Below, piece after piece: positions 36,762 to 45,009 of a stretch of DNA of 64,000 nucleotides. This DNA comes from Streptomyces sp. NBC_01214 (GTDB lineage: Bacteria > Actinomycetota > Actinomycetes > Streptomycetales > Streptomycetaceae), in assembly GCF_026340975.1 (NCBI RefSeq), contig NZ_JAPEOS010000001.1, forward strand, positions 1,634,501-1,698,500, given 5' to 3'. Every line of letters starts with the position of its first letter. Within the stretch, counting starts at the first letter, position 1. Under the pieces are notes generated by a model. It was not told the origin of the DNA and searched no databases. It worked only from the letters and a program-made list of their open reading frames with translations. A program made the position numbers and the translations under genes.

Positions 36762-37208
36762 GTGACCGCCACGGACCGCTCCATCGAGCTCATCACCGCC
36801 GCCGCCCAGGCCGCGGCCGACCGGCTCGCGCACGACATCATCGCGTACGACGTCAGCGACGTGCTGTCGATCACCGACGCCTTCCTGCTCGCCTCGGCGC
36901 CCAACGACCGCCAGGTCAAGTCGATCGTCGACGAGATCGAGGAGCGCCTGCTCAAGGAGCTCGGCGCCAAGCCGGTGCGCCGCGAGGGGGACCGCGACGC
37001 CCGCTGGATCCTGCTCGACTACGTCGACATCGTCGTCCACGTCCAGCACAGCGAGGAGCGTGTCTTCTACGCGCTGGAGCGCCTGTGGAAGGACTGCCCC
37101 GAGATCGAACTCCCCGAGGACGCCAAGCTCACCATCGGCAAGGCCGAAGAGCACGCCAAGCTGCGCGAGGCGGCGGGCGACGACGAACTGGACGGTGATC
37201 TGTTCTGA
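36762..37208 (+). CDS. rsfS: Ribosome silencing factor RsfS
   Basis: A 148-aa DUF143 protein that binds L14 and blocks subunit joining under starvation. DVSDVLSITDAFLLASAPNDRQVKSI, EGDRDARWILLDYVDIVVHV and FYALERLWKDCP are the family signatures. A 35-residue acidic tail extends beyond the core. GTG 36762 is the start; TAAGGAT near 36728 could be a -10. The stop TGA overlaps the first codon of the next gene. Confidence 0.93.
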   Translation: MTATDRSIELITAAAQAAADRLAHDIIAYDVSDVLSITDAFLLASAPNDRQVKSIVDEIEERLLKELGAKPVRREGDRDARWILLDYVDIVVHVQHSEERVFYALERLWKDCPEIELPEDAKLTIGKAEEHAKLREAAGDDELDGDLF

Positions 37209-37861
37209 GCGCGACCACCTCGGGCAAGTCCGGCAGGAAGATCGTCCTCTGGCGGCACGGCCAGACCTCGTGGAACCTGGAGCGCCGCTTCCAGGGCTCC
37301 ACGGACATCGAGCTGACCGAGGCGGGCGTGGCGCAGGCGCGCCGCTCCGCGCGGTTGCTCGCCTCGCTGAAGCCGGACGCCATCGTGGCCTCCGACCTGC
37401 AGCGCGCCTCCGCCACGGCTGCCGAGCTGGCGGCCCTCACGGGGCTGACGGTGTCGCACGACGCGGCGCTGCGCGAGACGTACGCCGGCGAGTGGCAGGG
37501 CCTCACGCACGACGAGATCCTCGAGAAGTACGGCGAGCAGTACGCGGCGTGGAAGCGCGGCGAACCGGTCCGCCGCGGCGGCGGTGAGCTGGAGACCGAG
37601 GTCGCCGACCGTGCCGCGCCGGTGGTGCTGGAACACGTCGACCGGCTGCCGCGGTCCGGCACCCTCGTCGTGGTCAGCCACGGCGGCACCATCCGTACGA
37701 CGATCGGGCGCCTGCTGGGCCTGAACGCGTACGACTGGGAGGGCCTCGGCGGGCTCTCCAACTGCTGCTGGTCCGTCCTCGGCGAGGGCGCGCGCGGCTG
37801 GCGCCTGCTGGAGCACAACGCCGGCACGCTGCCGGAACCGGTGCTCGGCGACGACGACTGA
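37205..37861 (+). CDS. Histidine phosphatase (phosphoglycerate mutase-like)
   Basis: A 218-aa phosphatase with the catalytic WRHGQTSWN (His18), ASDLQRASATA, YAGEWQGLTHDEI and the second His in VSHGGTIRT. The substrate is unknown; actinomycete relatives next to rsfS include 3-phosphoglycerate or sugar-phosphate phosphatases. A TGA at 37196-37198 closes the frame upstream. The RHG motif begins at 37253, so the only sensible start is CTG 37205, whose last two bases are the first two of the rsfS stop (CTGA). Translation is probably coupled to rsfS. An ATG-like start would have to lie after the active site. Confidence 0.85.
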   Translation: MSATTSGKSGRKIVLWRHGQTSWNLERRFQGSTDIELTEAGVAQARRSARLLASLKPDAIVASDLQRASATAAELAALTGLTVSHDAALRETYAGEWQGLTHDEILEKYGEQYAAWKRGEPVRRGGGELETEVADRAAPVVLEHVDRLPRSGTLVVVSHGGTIRTTIGRLLGLNAYDWEGLGGLSNCCWSVLGEGARGWRLLEHNAGTLPEPVLGDDD

Positions 37862-37901
37862 GCGGTCTTCTGCCGCTCCCCGGCGGGGCTGCCACCCGGA
37901 T

Positions 37902-37931
37902 TTCACTTTCCGGCTGGTCACAGGCTAGAGT
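37902..37931 (+). promoter_or_regulatory. Promoter of the first tRNA-Ala
   Basis: TTCACT (37902-37907), 18 nt, TAGAGT (37926-37931). TSS would fall near 37938, about 46 nt before the tRNA. A moderate match to the vegetative consensus. Confidence 0.5.
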
Positions 37932-37983
37932 TCTTCTTGTTCGCAGCGCAGAACACCGGAGACGGGGGAGCGCGGCGGAGAGC

Positions 37984-38056
37984 GGGGCTATAGCTCAGTT
38001 GGTAGAGCGCCTGCATGGCATGCAGGAGGTCAGGAGTTCAATTCTCCTTAGCTCCA
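37984..38056 (+). tRNA. tRNA-Ala (GGC), copy 1
   Basis: 73-nt cloverleaf. Acceptor GGGGCTA pairs with TAGCTCC (one G-U), D-arm GCTC/GAGC, anticodon stem CCTGC/GCAGG with loop ATGGCAT, giving anticodon GGC (reads GCC and GCU). The T-arm has GTTCAAT. The 3' CCA is not encoded. A strong terminator follows. It is identical to the copy at 38566. Confidence 0.96.
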
Positions 38057-38061
38057 CAATC

Positions 38062-38100
38062 AGGATCCCGTCCCCAATAGGGGGCGGGATCCTTGCTTTT
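38062..38100 (+). terminator. Terminator after tRNA-Ala copy 1
   Basis: Stem of 14 bp (AGGATCCCG-T-CCCC with GGGG-G-CGGGATCCT, the central T-G as wobble), 38062 to 38093, followed by TGCTTTT. A textbook intrinsic terminator. Confidence 0.88.
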
Positions 38101-38200
38101 GTACCCTTAGCGTTTGCTGACCTGGCCCGCACCGGCATGGCAGAATCGTGACCGCCGGAGGGGGAGACGACGGCCCGACGCGGGAGGGAGTCGCTGACGG

Positions 38201-38434
38201 ATGGGTGCACACCGGCGCCGGTGCGACTGGTGCAACAACGGCACGCCGATCGTGCGGGACATGGACCCGGTCAACCCCGACTACCAGTACTGGTGCGAGG
38301 AATGCGCTCGGGCGCTGATCATAAAAGGCGACCCGATCGAGACGTACCGCGAGCTGGAAGGGGAGCCGATCTACGGGCGGCTGCTCGACGAGCACTGCAC
38401 GCTCAAGCGGTTCTATCAGTTCGCGAGAGCGTGA
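38201..38434 (+). CDS. Small protein with two CxxC pairs, unknown function
   Basis: A 77-aa protein. CDWCNNG near the N-terminus and YWCEECA about 23 residues later form a probable zinc-binding four-Cys site. The rest (YRELEGEPIYGRLLDEHCTLKRFYQFA) is helical and charged. I do not recognise the family. GGGAGGGAG lies about 10 nt before ATG 38201. It sits between two identical tRNA-Ala genes. A long hairpin (38454-38498) follows the stop. Confidence 0.7.
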   Translation: MGAHRRRCDWCNNGTPIVRDMDPVNPDYQYWCEECARALIIKGDPIETYRELEGEPIYGRLLDEHCTLKRFYQFARA

Positions 38435-38482
38435 CAGGTTGACCCAAACCGGACATGGCCTCTGGTCGGTGGAAACCGATTT

Positions 38483-38510
38483 TTGGACCAGGGCCATGAC
38501 CGTGTAATGT
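38483..38510 (+). promoter_or_regulatory. Promoter of the second tRNA-Ala
   Basis: TTGGAC (38483-38488), 16 nt, TAATGT (38505-38510), with a TSS near 38517, about 49 nt before the tRNA. The -35 lies in the 3' arm of an inverted repeat (38454-38467 with 38486-38498), which may be the terminator of the small upstream gene. Confidence 0.58.
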
Positions 38511-38565
38511 TTGGGACGTCGCCAAGGGGAACCGGCAAGGGAAACCGAAGCGGCAAGCACAACAA

Positions 38566-38638
38566 GGGGCTATAGCTCAGTTGGTAGAGCGCCTGCATGG
38601 CATGCAGGAGGTCAGGAGTTCAATTCTCCTTAGCTCCA
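38566..38638 (+). tRNA. tRNA-Ala (GGC), copy 2
   Basis: Identical over all 73 nt to the copy at 37984, anticodon GGC, no encoded CCA. It has its own promoter and terminator, so the two copies are separate units only about 510 nt apart. Confidence 0.96.
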
Positions 38639-38644
38639 CAGTGA

Positions 38645-38679
38645 AGAAGCGGGCCACCCGGATCGGGTGGCCCGCTTCT
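38645..38679 (+). terminator. Terminator after tRNA-Ala copy 2
   Basis: Perfect 16-bp stem (38645-38660/38664-38679) with a GAT loop. It ends the tRNA transcript ahead of the leuS leader. Confidence 0.85.
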
Positions 38680-38773
38680 CGTCGTGCCCCTGGTGCCCCT
38701 CGTGTCCCCGTGCGTCGTGTCGACGGGTGGAACGGCCGAGCGTCGGAAGGGGCCGCTGCGGTACCCTGACGCC

Positions 38774-38812
38774 ATGCGTGCCGTACGCCTTCTGCTTACC
38801 GAGCCGCGCTGA
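38774..38812 (+). CDS. leuS leader peptide (12 residues, three Leu codons)
   Basis: ATG 38774 encodes [12 protein letters not shown] and stops at 38810. The three consecutive Leu codons are CTT CTG CTT, and CTT is a rare codon in this genome. TACCCT (38762-38767) ends 6 nt before the ATG, so the mRNA probably begins at or next to the start codon. An intrinsic terminator with a T6 run follows at 38854-38877, before leuS. This is the arrangement of ribosome-mediated attenuation responding to charged tRNA-Leu. Confidence 0.78.
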   Translation: MRAVRLLLTEPR

Positions 38813-38818
38813 TCAGTA

Positions 38819-38877
38819 CCGACCCTTCGAGATGGTCGGACCCGGCGCGGCGCCCCCTCCTGTGCGAGGGGTTTTTT
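38819..38877 (+). promoter_or_regulatory. leuS transcription attenuator (pause, antiterminator, terminator)
   Basis: Three competing pairings can be drawn. A hairpin at 38819-38824/38834-38839 (6 bp, CCGACC with GGTCGG) is the first. The terminator is 38854-38859/38866-38871 (CCCCTC with GAGGGG) followed by six T at 38872-38877. The antiterminator is 38823-38829 (CCCTTCG) with 38865-38871 (7 bp, one G-U), which would break the terminator. A ribosome stalled on the Leu codons leaves 38823-38829 free; one that reaches the stop codon covers it. Leucine shortage should therefore raise leuS transcription. Confidence 0.75.
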
Positions 38878-38927
38878 CGTTTGGGCAGGCAGAGACGGCA
38901 GAGTCGATCGATGGAGCTTCAGAAATC

Positions 38928-41798
38928 ATGAGCGAGACGAACACCCCGGCCCCCGAGGCGGCCGAGGCGCACCGCTACACGGCTGCCATGGCCGCCGACA
39001 TCGAGGCACGCTGGCAGGACGTCTGGGACGCGCAGGGCACGTACGAGGCCCCGAACCCGACCGGTGACCTGGCCGGGGACCCCGCAGTGGTCGCACGGCC
39101 CAGCAAGTTCATCATGGACATGTTCCCGTACCCCTCCGGTGCGGGCCTGCACGTCGGACACCCGCTCGGGTACATCGCCACCGACGTCTTCGCCCGCCAC
39201 CAGCGGATGACCGGCCACAACGTCCTGCACACCCTGGGCTTCGACGCCTTCGGCCTGCCGGCGGAGCAGTACGCCGTGCAGACCGGCACGCACCCGCGCG
39301 TCTCGACCGAGGCCAACATCGAGAACATGAAGGTCCAGCTGCGCCGGCTGGGCCTGGGCCACGACAAGCGCCGGTCGTTCGCCACGATCGACCCGGACTA
39401 CTACAAGTGGACCCAGTGGATCTTCCTGCAGATCTACAACTCCTGGTACGACGCCGATGCGAAGAAGGCCCGGCCGATCACCGAGCTGGTCGCCGCCTTC
39501 GAGGACGGCTCCCGTGAGGTCTCCGGCGGTCGCGCCTGGGCCGGTCTGACCGCGGCCGAGCGGGCCGACGTGCTGAACGAGTACCGGCTGGCGTACTCCT
39601 CGGACGCGCCGGTGAACTGGTGCCCCGGGCTGGGCACCGTACTGGCCAACGAGGAGGTCACCGCCGACGGCCGGTCCGAGCGCGGCAACTTCCCCGTCTT
39701 CAAGTCCCGGCTGAGCCAGTGGAACATGCGGATCACCGCCTACGCCGACCGGCTGATCGACGACCTGGACGCGCTGGACTGGCCCGAGGCCATCAAGCTG
39801 CAGCAGCGGAACTGGATCGGCCGCAGCGAGGGCGCGCGCGTCGACTTCGCGCTGGGCGACGAGGCCATCACCGTCTTCACCACCCGTCCGGACACCCTGT
39901 TCGGAGCCACCTACATGGTGCTGGCGCCCGAGCACCCGCTGGTGGAGAAGTTCATCCCGGCCGCCTGGCCCGAGGGCACCCACGAGGTGTGGACCGGCGG
40001 GCACGCCACGCCGGCCGAGGCCGTCAGCGCCTACCGCAAGCAGGCCGCCGCGAAGTCGGACGTCGAGCGGCAGGCCGAGGCCAAGGACAAGACCGGTGTC
40101 TTTACCGGCGAGTACGCGATCAACCCGGTCAGCGGCGACAAGGTCCCGGTCTTCATCGCCGACTACGTGCTGATGGGCTACGGCACCGGCGCGATCATGG
40201 CCGTCCCGGCGCACGACAGCCGGGACTTCGAGTTCGCGCGCGCCTTCGAGCTGCCGATGCGCTGCGTCGTGGAGCCGTCGGACGGGCGCGGCACCGACCC
40301 GGCCGAGTGGGACGACGCCTTCGTCTCCTACGACGCGAAGCTGGTCAACTCGACGGGCGCGGGCATCTCGCTGGACGGCCTGGACGTCGTCCGGGCGAAG
40401 GCCGCGATCACCGACTGGCTGACCGAGCGCGGCATCGGCGAGGGCACCGTCAACTTCCGGCTGCGCGACTGGCTGTTCAGCCGTCAGCGCTACTGGGGCG
40501 AGCCCTTCCCGATCGTCTACGACGAGGACGGCGTCGCGCACCCGCTGCCCGAGTCGATGCTGCCCCTGGAGCTGCCGGAGGTCGAGGACTACTCCCCGCG
40601 CACCTTCGAGCCGGACGACGCCACGTCCAAGCCGGAGACCCCGCTGTCGCGCAACGGCGAGTGGGTGAACGTGGAGCTGGACCTGGGCGACGGCCGGGGC
40701 GTGCGCTCCTTCCGCCGCGAGACCAACACCATGCCCAACTGGGCCGGTTCCTGCTGGTACGAGCTGCGCTACCTGGACCCGAACAACGCCTCGGCCCTGG
40801 TGGACCCGGAGATCGAGCAGTACTGGATGGGCCCGCGTGAGGGCGCACCGCACGGCGGTGTCGACCTGTACGTGGGCGGCGCCGAGCACGCGGTGCTGCA
40901 CCTGCTGTACGCCCGCTTCTGGTCGAAGGTGCTGTTCGACCTGGGGCACGTCTCCTCGGCGGAGCCGTTCCACAAGCTCTTCAACCAGGGCATGATCCAG
41001 GCGTACGCGTACACCGACGCGCGCGGTGTCTACGTGCCCGCGGCCGAGGTCGAGGAGCGCGACGGCGGCTACTTCTACCAGGACCAGCCGGTCAAGCGTG
41101 AGCACGGCAAGATGGGCAAGTCCCTGAAGAACGCCGTCACGCCGGACGAGATCTGCGAGGAGTACGGCGCGGACACGCTGCGCCTGTACGAGATGGCGAT
41201 GGGCCCGCTGGACGTCTCCCGTCCGTGGGACACCCGGGCCGTGGTGGGCCAGTACCGGCTGCTGCAGCGCCTGTGGCGCAACATCGTGGACGAGGAGACG
41301 GGCGCGGTGACGGTCGTCGACGCCGAGCCCGCCGAGGACACCCTGCGCGCGCTGCACAAGGCGATCGACGGGGCCGGCTCGGACCTGACCGGGCTGCGCT
41401 TCAACACCGCCATCGCGAAGATCACCGAGCTGAACAACGCCCTGACGAAGGCGGGCCGCCCGCTGGAGCGCTCGGTCGCCGAGGCCCTGGTGCTGCTGGT
41501 CGCCCCGCTGGCCCCGCACATCGCGGAGGAGCTGTGGCACCGGCTGGGTCACAGCGAGTCGGTGGTCCACCAGGACTTCCCGGTGGCGGACCCGGCGTAC
41601 GTCGTGGACGAGAGCGTGACGTGCGTGGTGCAGGTCAAGGGCAAGGTCAAGGCGCGGCTGGAGGTGCCGCCGGCGATCTCCGAGGCGGAGCTGGAGCAGC
41701 TGGCCGTGACCGATGAGGGCGTCGTGGCGGCGCTGGGCGGCGCGGAGATCCGCAAGGTGATCGTGCGCGCGCCGAAGCTGGTGAACATCGTCATCTGA
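38928..41798 (+). CDS. leuS: Leucyl-tRNA synthetase
   Basis: Class I synthetase, 956 aa. The HIGH motif appears as [16 protein letters not shown], and KMSKS as [12 protein letters not shown]. The editing domain (about 250-460) includes [22 protein letters not shown]. Actinomycete LeuRS enzymes have the insertion seen here near residues 300-350. ATG 38928 follows the attenuator by 50 nt. Expression is expected to respond to leucyl-tRNA supply. A strong hairpin follows at 41829-41871. Confidence 0.97.
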   Translation: MSETNTPAPEAAEAHRYTAAMAADIEARWQDVWDAQGTYEAPNPTGDLAGDPAVVARPSKFIMDMFPYPSGAGLHVGHPLGYIATDVFARHQRMTGHNVLHTLGFDAFGLPAEQYAVQTGTHPRVSTEANIENMKVQLRRLGLGHDKRRSFATIDPDYYKWTQWIFLQIYNSWYDADAKKARPITELVAAFEDGSREVSGGRAWAGLTAAERADVLNEYRLAYSSDAPVNWCPGLGTVLANEEVTADGRSERGNFPVFKSRLSQWNMRITAYADRLIDDLDALDWPEAIKLQQRNWIGRSEGARVDFALGDEAITVFTTRPDTLFGATYMVLAPEHPLVEKFIPAAWPEGTHEVWTGGHATPAEAVSAYRKQAAAKSDVERQAEAKDKTGVFTGEYAINPVSGDKVPVFIADYVLMGYGTGAIMAVPAHDSRDFEFARAFELPMRCVVEPSDGRGTDPAEWDDAFVSYDAKLVNSTGAGISLDGLDVVRAKAAITDWLTERGIGEGTVNFRLRDWLFSRQRYWGEPFPIVYDEDGVAHPLPESMLPLELPEVEDYSPRTFEPDDATSKPETPLSRNGEWVNVELDLGDGRGVRSFRRETNTMPNWAGSCWYELRYLDPNNASALVDPEIEQYWMGPREGAPHGGVDLYVGGAEHAVLHLLYARFWSKVLFDLGHVSSAEPFHKLFNQGMIQAYAYTDARGVYVPAAEVEERDGGYFYQDQPVKREHGKMGKSLKNAVTPDEICEEYGADTLRLYEMAMGPLDVSRPWDTRAVVGQYRLLQRLWRNIVDEETGAVTVVDAEPAEDTLRALHKAIDGAGSDLTGLRFNTAIAKITELNNALTKAGRPLERSVAEALVLLVAPLAPHIAEELWHRLGHSESVVHQDFPVADPAYVVDESVTCVVQVKGKVKARLEVPPAISEAELEQLAVTDEGVVAALGGAEIRKVIVRAPKLVNIVI

Positions 41799-41828
41799 GG
41801 GTGCACCCCCGCATAGGGGGAATCCCGT

Positions 41829-41871
41829 ACGGGCAGGTTGGGGGTTCGATTGGAACCCCTGGCCTGCCCGT
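41829..41871 (+). terminator. Terminator after leuS
   Basis: Two-part hairpin: outer 9-bp stem (41829-41837/41863-41871), inner 7-bp stem (41841-41847/41853-41859), small internal loops. Located 31 nt after the leuS stop. Confidence 0.78.
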
Positions 41872-41928
41872 GGCGTTTACCGTGGAGGGGACGGAAAAGA
41901 GCCGTCGGGTACTGGGGAAGGGATGCTC

Positions 41929-42705
41929 ATGGAGGCCGCGTTGATCATCTTCGCGCTGATGGTGCTTTTCACCTTCCTGGGGTTGGGCGTGTACGCGACC
42001 GTCAAGGTGGTGCAGGCGACCAAGCGCGGTGTGGACCGGACCATCACGCAGGCGCGACGGACGGTGGAGGACACCACGCTGCGCGCCAAGAGCTTCGGCC
42101 AGGTCGGGGTCACGGGGGCGCTGGCGCAGCTGCGGCTCGACCTGCGGACTTCGATGCGCGCCACGGAGCAGGCGCTGCAGGACGGGGTCCGGGTGGACGC
42201 CTCGCTGCACGAGTCGATCGCGCTGTTCGAGCGGCTGAGCACGCACGGGCGCGAGCTCGACGACGAGCTGAAGCGGCTCGAGCAGGACCCGGACCGCGGG
42301 CGGATCGCGGAGCGCCTGCCGGACCTGCGGGAGCGGACGGCCAAGATCAAGCAGGCCGCGGACTCGCTGCGGTGGGCCGCGCGGGACCGGGCACAGCGCT
42401 TCGCACAGGACGACCTGTCCACGCTGTCGGCGCAGATCGAGGTCGAGTCCGATGCGCTGCGGGACTGGGCGCGGGAGCCGGTGGACGACCTCGCGGCGGC
42501 GGCCGCGGCGTGGGACGCGGCGCAGGCGAACGGGGCCGCGACGGGTCCGGCGCAGGCTCCGGCACAGGCATCGGGGAGCGCTGCGGGGCAGCCCGCGGCG
42601 GCGAGCCCGGCTCGGGGCGCGGATCAACCGCAGGCCCTGAATCCGGCTGCTCCGGCGCCGCAGTACCCCTGGCAGAAGGCGCGCCGACCGGAGAGCACCA
42701 CCTGA
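41929..42705 (+). CDS. Single-pass membrane coiled-coil protein, unknown function
   Basis: A 258-aa protein. A signal-anchor helix (AALIIFALMVLFTFLGLGVYATV) is followed by a cytoplasmic coiled coil of about 150 residues (LRTSMRATEQALQDG, SIALFERLSTHGRELDDELKRLEQD) and a Pro/Ala/Gln-rich tail that ends QYPWQKARRPESTT. No enzyme motif. Its shape resembles membrane-anchored scaffold proteins. ATG 41929 is preferred over 41923 because GGGGAAGGG ends right at 41923, which would leave no spacing. Confidence 0.72.
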   Translation: MEAALIIFALMVLFTFLGLGVYATVKVVQATKRGVDRTITQARRTVEDTTLRAKSFGQVGVTGALAQLRLDLRTSMRATEQALQDGVRVDASLHESIALFERLSTHGRELDDELKRLEQDPDRGRIAERLPDLRERTAKIKQAADSLRWAARDRAQRFAQDDLSTLSAQIEVESDALRDWAREPVDDLAAAAAAWDAAQANGAATGPAQAPAQASGSAAGQPAAASPARGADQPQALNPAAPAPQYPWQKARRPESTT

Positions 42706-42771
42706 GGCGGGGCGCGCGGCGGCTCGTACCGTAGGCTCTCGCCGCTCGGGGGAGCCGTGTCGGTCAGGCCG

Positions 42772-42840
42772 GGCTCGCGGGGTCCAGCACGCTCGCATGC
42801 GGCGTCCGGCACGCAGGCTCGCGGGGTCCGGCACGCTCGC
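42772..42840 (+). repeat. 25-bp direct repeat upstream of degV
   Basis: The 319-nt gap 42706-43024 has no convincing gene. It holds two 25-bp copies (42772-42796 and 42816-42840) that differ at one base, with a third, shorter match between. TAGGCT at 42733-42738 looks like a -10 and points to a short Arg-rich ORF (42757-42954) I do not trust. Confidence 0.55.
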
Positions 42841-43024
42841 CCGCCGCGGTCTCGTCGGTCGCCGCCGCTCCGCGTCGACCCCCTCCCCGGCCTCGTGGTG
42901 CACGGCACCGGACGCTGCGGGCCTCACCGACGCCACTTCGACGGCAGGACGTAGCAGCCCCGCCGACGGTCGCGTCGTGGGGCCAGGCTGCCGTGATGCC
43001 CCGGCGGGCGGTAACCTCCGGCTC

Positions 43025-43870
43025 ATGTCCCGCCATGTCGCCATCGTCACCGATTCCACGGCCTACCTGCCCCGACCGGCCATGGCGCGGCACGGAATCA
43101 CCTCCGTCCCGCTCACCGTGGTGCTCGGCGGCGAGGCACTCGAGGAAGGCACCGAGATCTCGGCGCGCAGCCTGGCCCTGGCCCTGCAGAAGCGCCGGTC
43201 GGTGACCACTTCGCGCCCCAGCCCGGAGGAGTTCGTCCGGGCCTACCGGGCGGCCGCGGACGCCGGGGCGACCGGCATCGTGAGCCTGCACCTGTCCGCC
43301 GAGCTGTCCGGCACCTACGACGCCGCCGTGCTCGCCGCGAAGACCGCACCCGTACCCGTGCGTGTCGTCGACACCGGCATGATCGCGATGGCCCTCGGCT
43401 TCTGCGCGCTCGCCGCCGCCGAGGTCGCCGAGGCGGGCGGATCCGTCGACGAGGCCGTGGCGGCCGCCGAGAAGCGCGCGGCGGACATGGCCGCGTACTT
43501 CTACGTCGACACGCTCGACTACCTCCGCCGCGGCGGCCGGATCGGGGCCGCGCAGGCCCTCCTCGGCTCCGCCCTGGCGGTGAAGCCCCTGCTGACGCTG
43601 GACGGCGGGCGGATCGAGATGCTGGAGAAGGTCCGTACGTCGGCCAAGGCCATCGCCCGCCTGGAAGAGCTGGCCGTCGAGCGCGCCGGGTCCGCCGACG
43701 TCGACGTGGCGGTACACCACCTGGCGGCTCCGGAACGGGCGGAGAAGCTCGCCGAGCGGCTCCGCGAGCGCATCCCCGGGCTGGTCGAACTGCACGTCAG
43801 CGAGGTCGGAGCGGTGATCGGGGCGCACACGGGCCCGGGGCTGCTGGCGGCGGTCGTCTCGCCCCGCTGA
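43025..43870 (+). CDS. DegV family protein (fatty-acid binding)
   Basis: A 281-aa protein of the DegV/FakB fold, which binds a fatty acid. IVTDSTAYLP starts the protein, then TSRPSPEEF, LHLSAELSGTYDAA, VDTGMIAMALGF, YVDTLDYLRRGGRIG and a C-terminal HTGPGLLA. In Firmicutes such proteins present fatty acids to FakA kinase; the role in Streptomyces is not established. ATG 43025 is preceded by TAACCT (43012-43017), leaving 7 nt and no ribosome binding site, so a leaderless mRNA is likely. Confidence 0.88.
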   Translation: MSRHVAIVTDSTAYLPRPAMARHGITSVPLTVVLGGEALEEGTEISARSLALALQKRRSVTTSRPSPEEFVRAYRAAADAGATGIVSLHLSAELSGTYDAAVLAAKTAPVPVRVVDTGMIAMALGFCALAAAEVAEAGGSVDEAVAAAEKRAADMAAYFYVDTLDYLRRGGRIGAAQALLGSALAVKPLLTLDGGRIEMLEKVRTSAKAIARLEELAVERAGSADVDVAVHHLAAPERAEKLAERLRERIPGLVELHVSEVGAVIGAHTGPGLLAAVVSPR

Positions 43871-43885
43871 TCACCGGAACGGGTG

Positions 43886-43913
43886 GCTCGGTTATCCACA
43901 ACGGAGCTTTTTT
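43886..43913 (+). terminator. Possible weak terminator after degV, overlapping a DnaA box-like 9-mer
   Basis: A short stem (GCTC at 43886-43889 with GAGC at 43904-43907, one near-pair more) is followed by a T6 run, unusual in this GC-rich DNA. The loop contains TTATCCACA (43892-43900), an exact consensus DnaA box, standing alone. Confidence 0.35.
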
Positions 43914-43968
43914 CCACCGGAATTGAGTGATCCGAACCGGAGACGGGATCGGCCTCTACGGTCGTGGC

Positions 43969-45009
43969 ATGACTCTTCGAACGCGTGCTTCGCATCCGTC
44001 GGGCGCCACCAGTGGCCCGGGCCGCCCCCGTCCCTCCGACGGCCGACTTTCCGACGGCCGGCTCGCCGGCAGTCGCCCGCGCCATCGTCGTACGGCGCGT
44101 CGTGGTCGGCGGGTTCCTCATCCGGAGATCGGCGCGGTGCGCCGCCGGGCCGAGGCCTTGCTGGGCGGCAGCAGCCCGCCGCATGCACTGCCCCCGCCGC
44201 TGCCCCCGCCGCTCCGGGCGCTCCAAGCGCCGTCCGGGGCCCCGGACGGGGTGGATGTCCAGGCGCCGCCCGAGGGGGCGTCCGGGCTGCCCTCAGGGGC
44301 CGCGCGGAGGCTGGCCGTGCGGGAGCGACTGCCGCTGTGGCTACAGGACCGCTGCGAGGTGCGGCCGCGTGCGGTGGCTGCCCTCGGGGTGGTGCTGCTC
44401 GCCGCGGTCGGCTTCGCCGGGCAGCAGTACTGGTCGGCCAGGCCGCGGGCGGTGAACGTGCCCGCGGTGGTCGCCCCGGGGGCCGTACCGGCGGCGGCCA
44501 CGGCACCGGCCGGGCCTCCGGCCGCGGGAGCGGTGGCCGGTGGGGCCGGTGGGGCCGCGCGGATCGTCGTCGACGTCAGCGGCAAGGTCCGGGATCCCGG
44601 GGTACGACGGCTGCCCGCCGGTTCGCGGGTGGAAGACGCGTTGGCCGCCGCCGGGGGAGTGCGTCCCGGCACCGACACGACCGGGCTGAACCGGGCCCGT
44701 GTACTGGTGGACGGCGAGCAGGTGGTCGTCGGTGCCCCGGCGCAGCCGCCACCGCCGGCCGCCGGGACGGGCTCCGGCGCCGGCTCCGGCTCCGGTCCCG
44801 GCGCCGGTCTCGGTCCCGGGCCGCTGAGTCTGGGGTCGGCCACGGTCGCCCAGCTCGACGGCCTGCCGGGGGTCGGGCCGGTGCTGGCGCAGCACATCGT
44901 CGACTTCCGTACCGCCCGCGGCGGCTTCCGCTCCGTGGAGGAGCTCCGCCAGGTCGACGGCATCGGTGAGCGGCGCTTCGCCGACCTGCGCACGCTGGTG
45001 CGGCCGTGA
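43969..45009 (+). CDS. comEA: ComEA family helix-hairpin-helix DNA-binding protein
   Basis: Membrane-anchored DNA receptor-like protein, 346 aa. The cytoplasmic N-terminus of about 135 residues is Arg/Pro-rich. A membrane helix (AALGVVLLAAVGFAG) follows, then an SLBB-like domain (RIVVDVSGKVRDPGVRRLPAGSRVEDALAAAGG) and a C-terminal HhH DNA-binding domain (LGSATVAQLDGLPGVGPVLAQHIVDFR, LRQVDGIGERRFADL). A Gly/Ser/Pro linker joins them. TACGGT (43957-43962) ends 6 nt before ATG 43969. The stop overlaps the comEC start by 4 nt. Natural competence in Streptomyces is not established, so the physiological role is open. Confidence 0.88.
   Translation: MTLRTRASHPSGATSGPGRPRPSDGRLSDGRLAGSRPRHRRTARRGRRVPHPEIGAVRRRAEALLGGSSPPHALPPPLPPPLRALQAPSGAPDGVDVQAPPEGASGLPSGAARRLAVRERLPLWLQDRCEVRPRAVAALGVVLLAAVGFAGQQYWSARPRAVNVPAVVAPGAVPAAATAPAGPPAAGAVAGGAGGAARIVVDVSGKVRDPGVRRLPAGSRVEDALAAAGGVRPGTDTTGLNRARVLVDGEQVVVGAPAQPPPPAAGTGSGAGSGSGPGAGLGPGPLSLGSATVAQLDGLPGVGPVLAQHIVDFRTARGGFRSVEELRQVDGIGERRFADLRTLVRP

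Noticed and set aside
42757..42954. A 65-codon GTG ORF before degV with a plausible -10 and ribosome binding site
   Set aside because: Product is Arg/Pro/His-rich with no conserved look, and it covers the direct repeats. It may be a chance frame.
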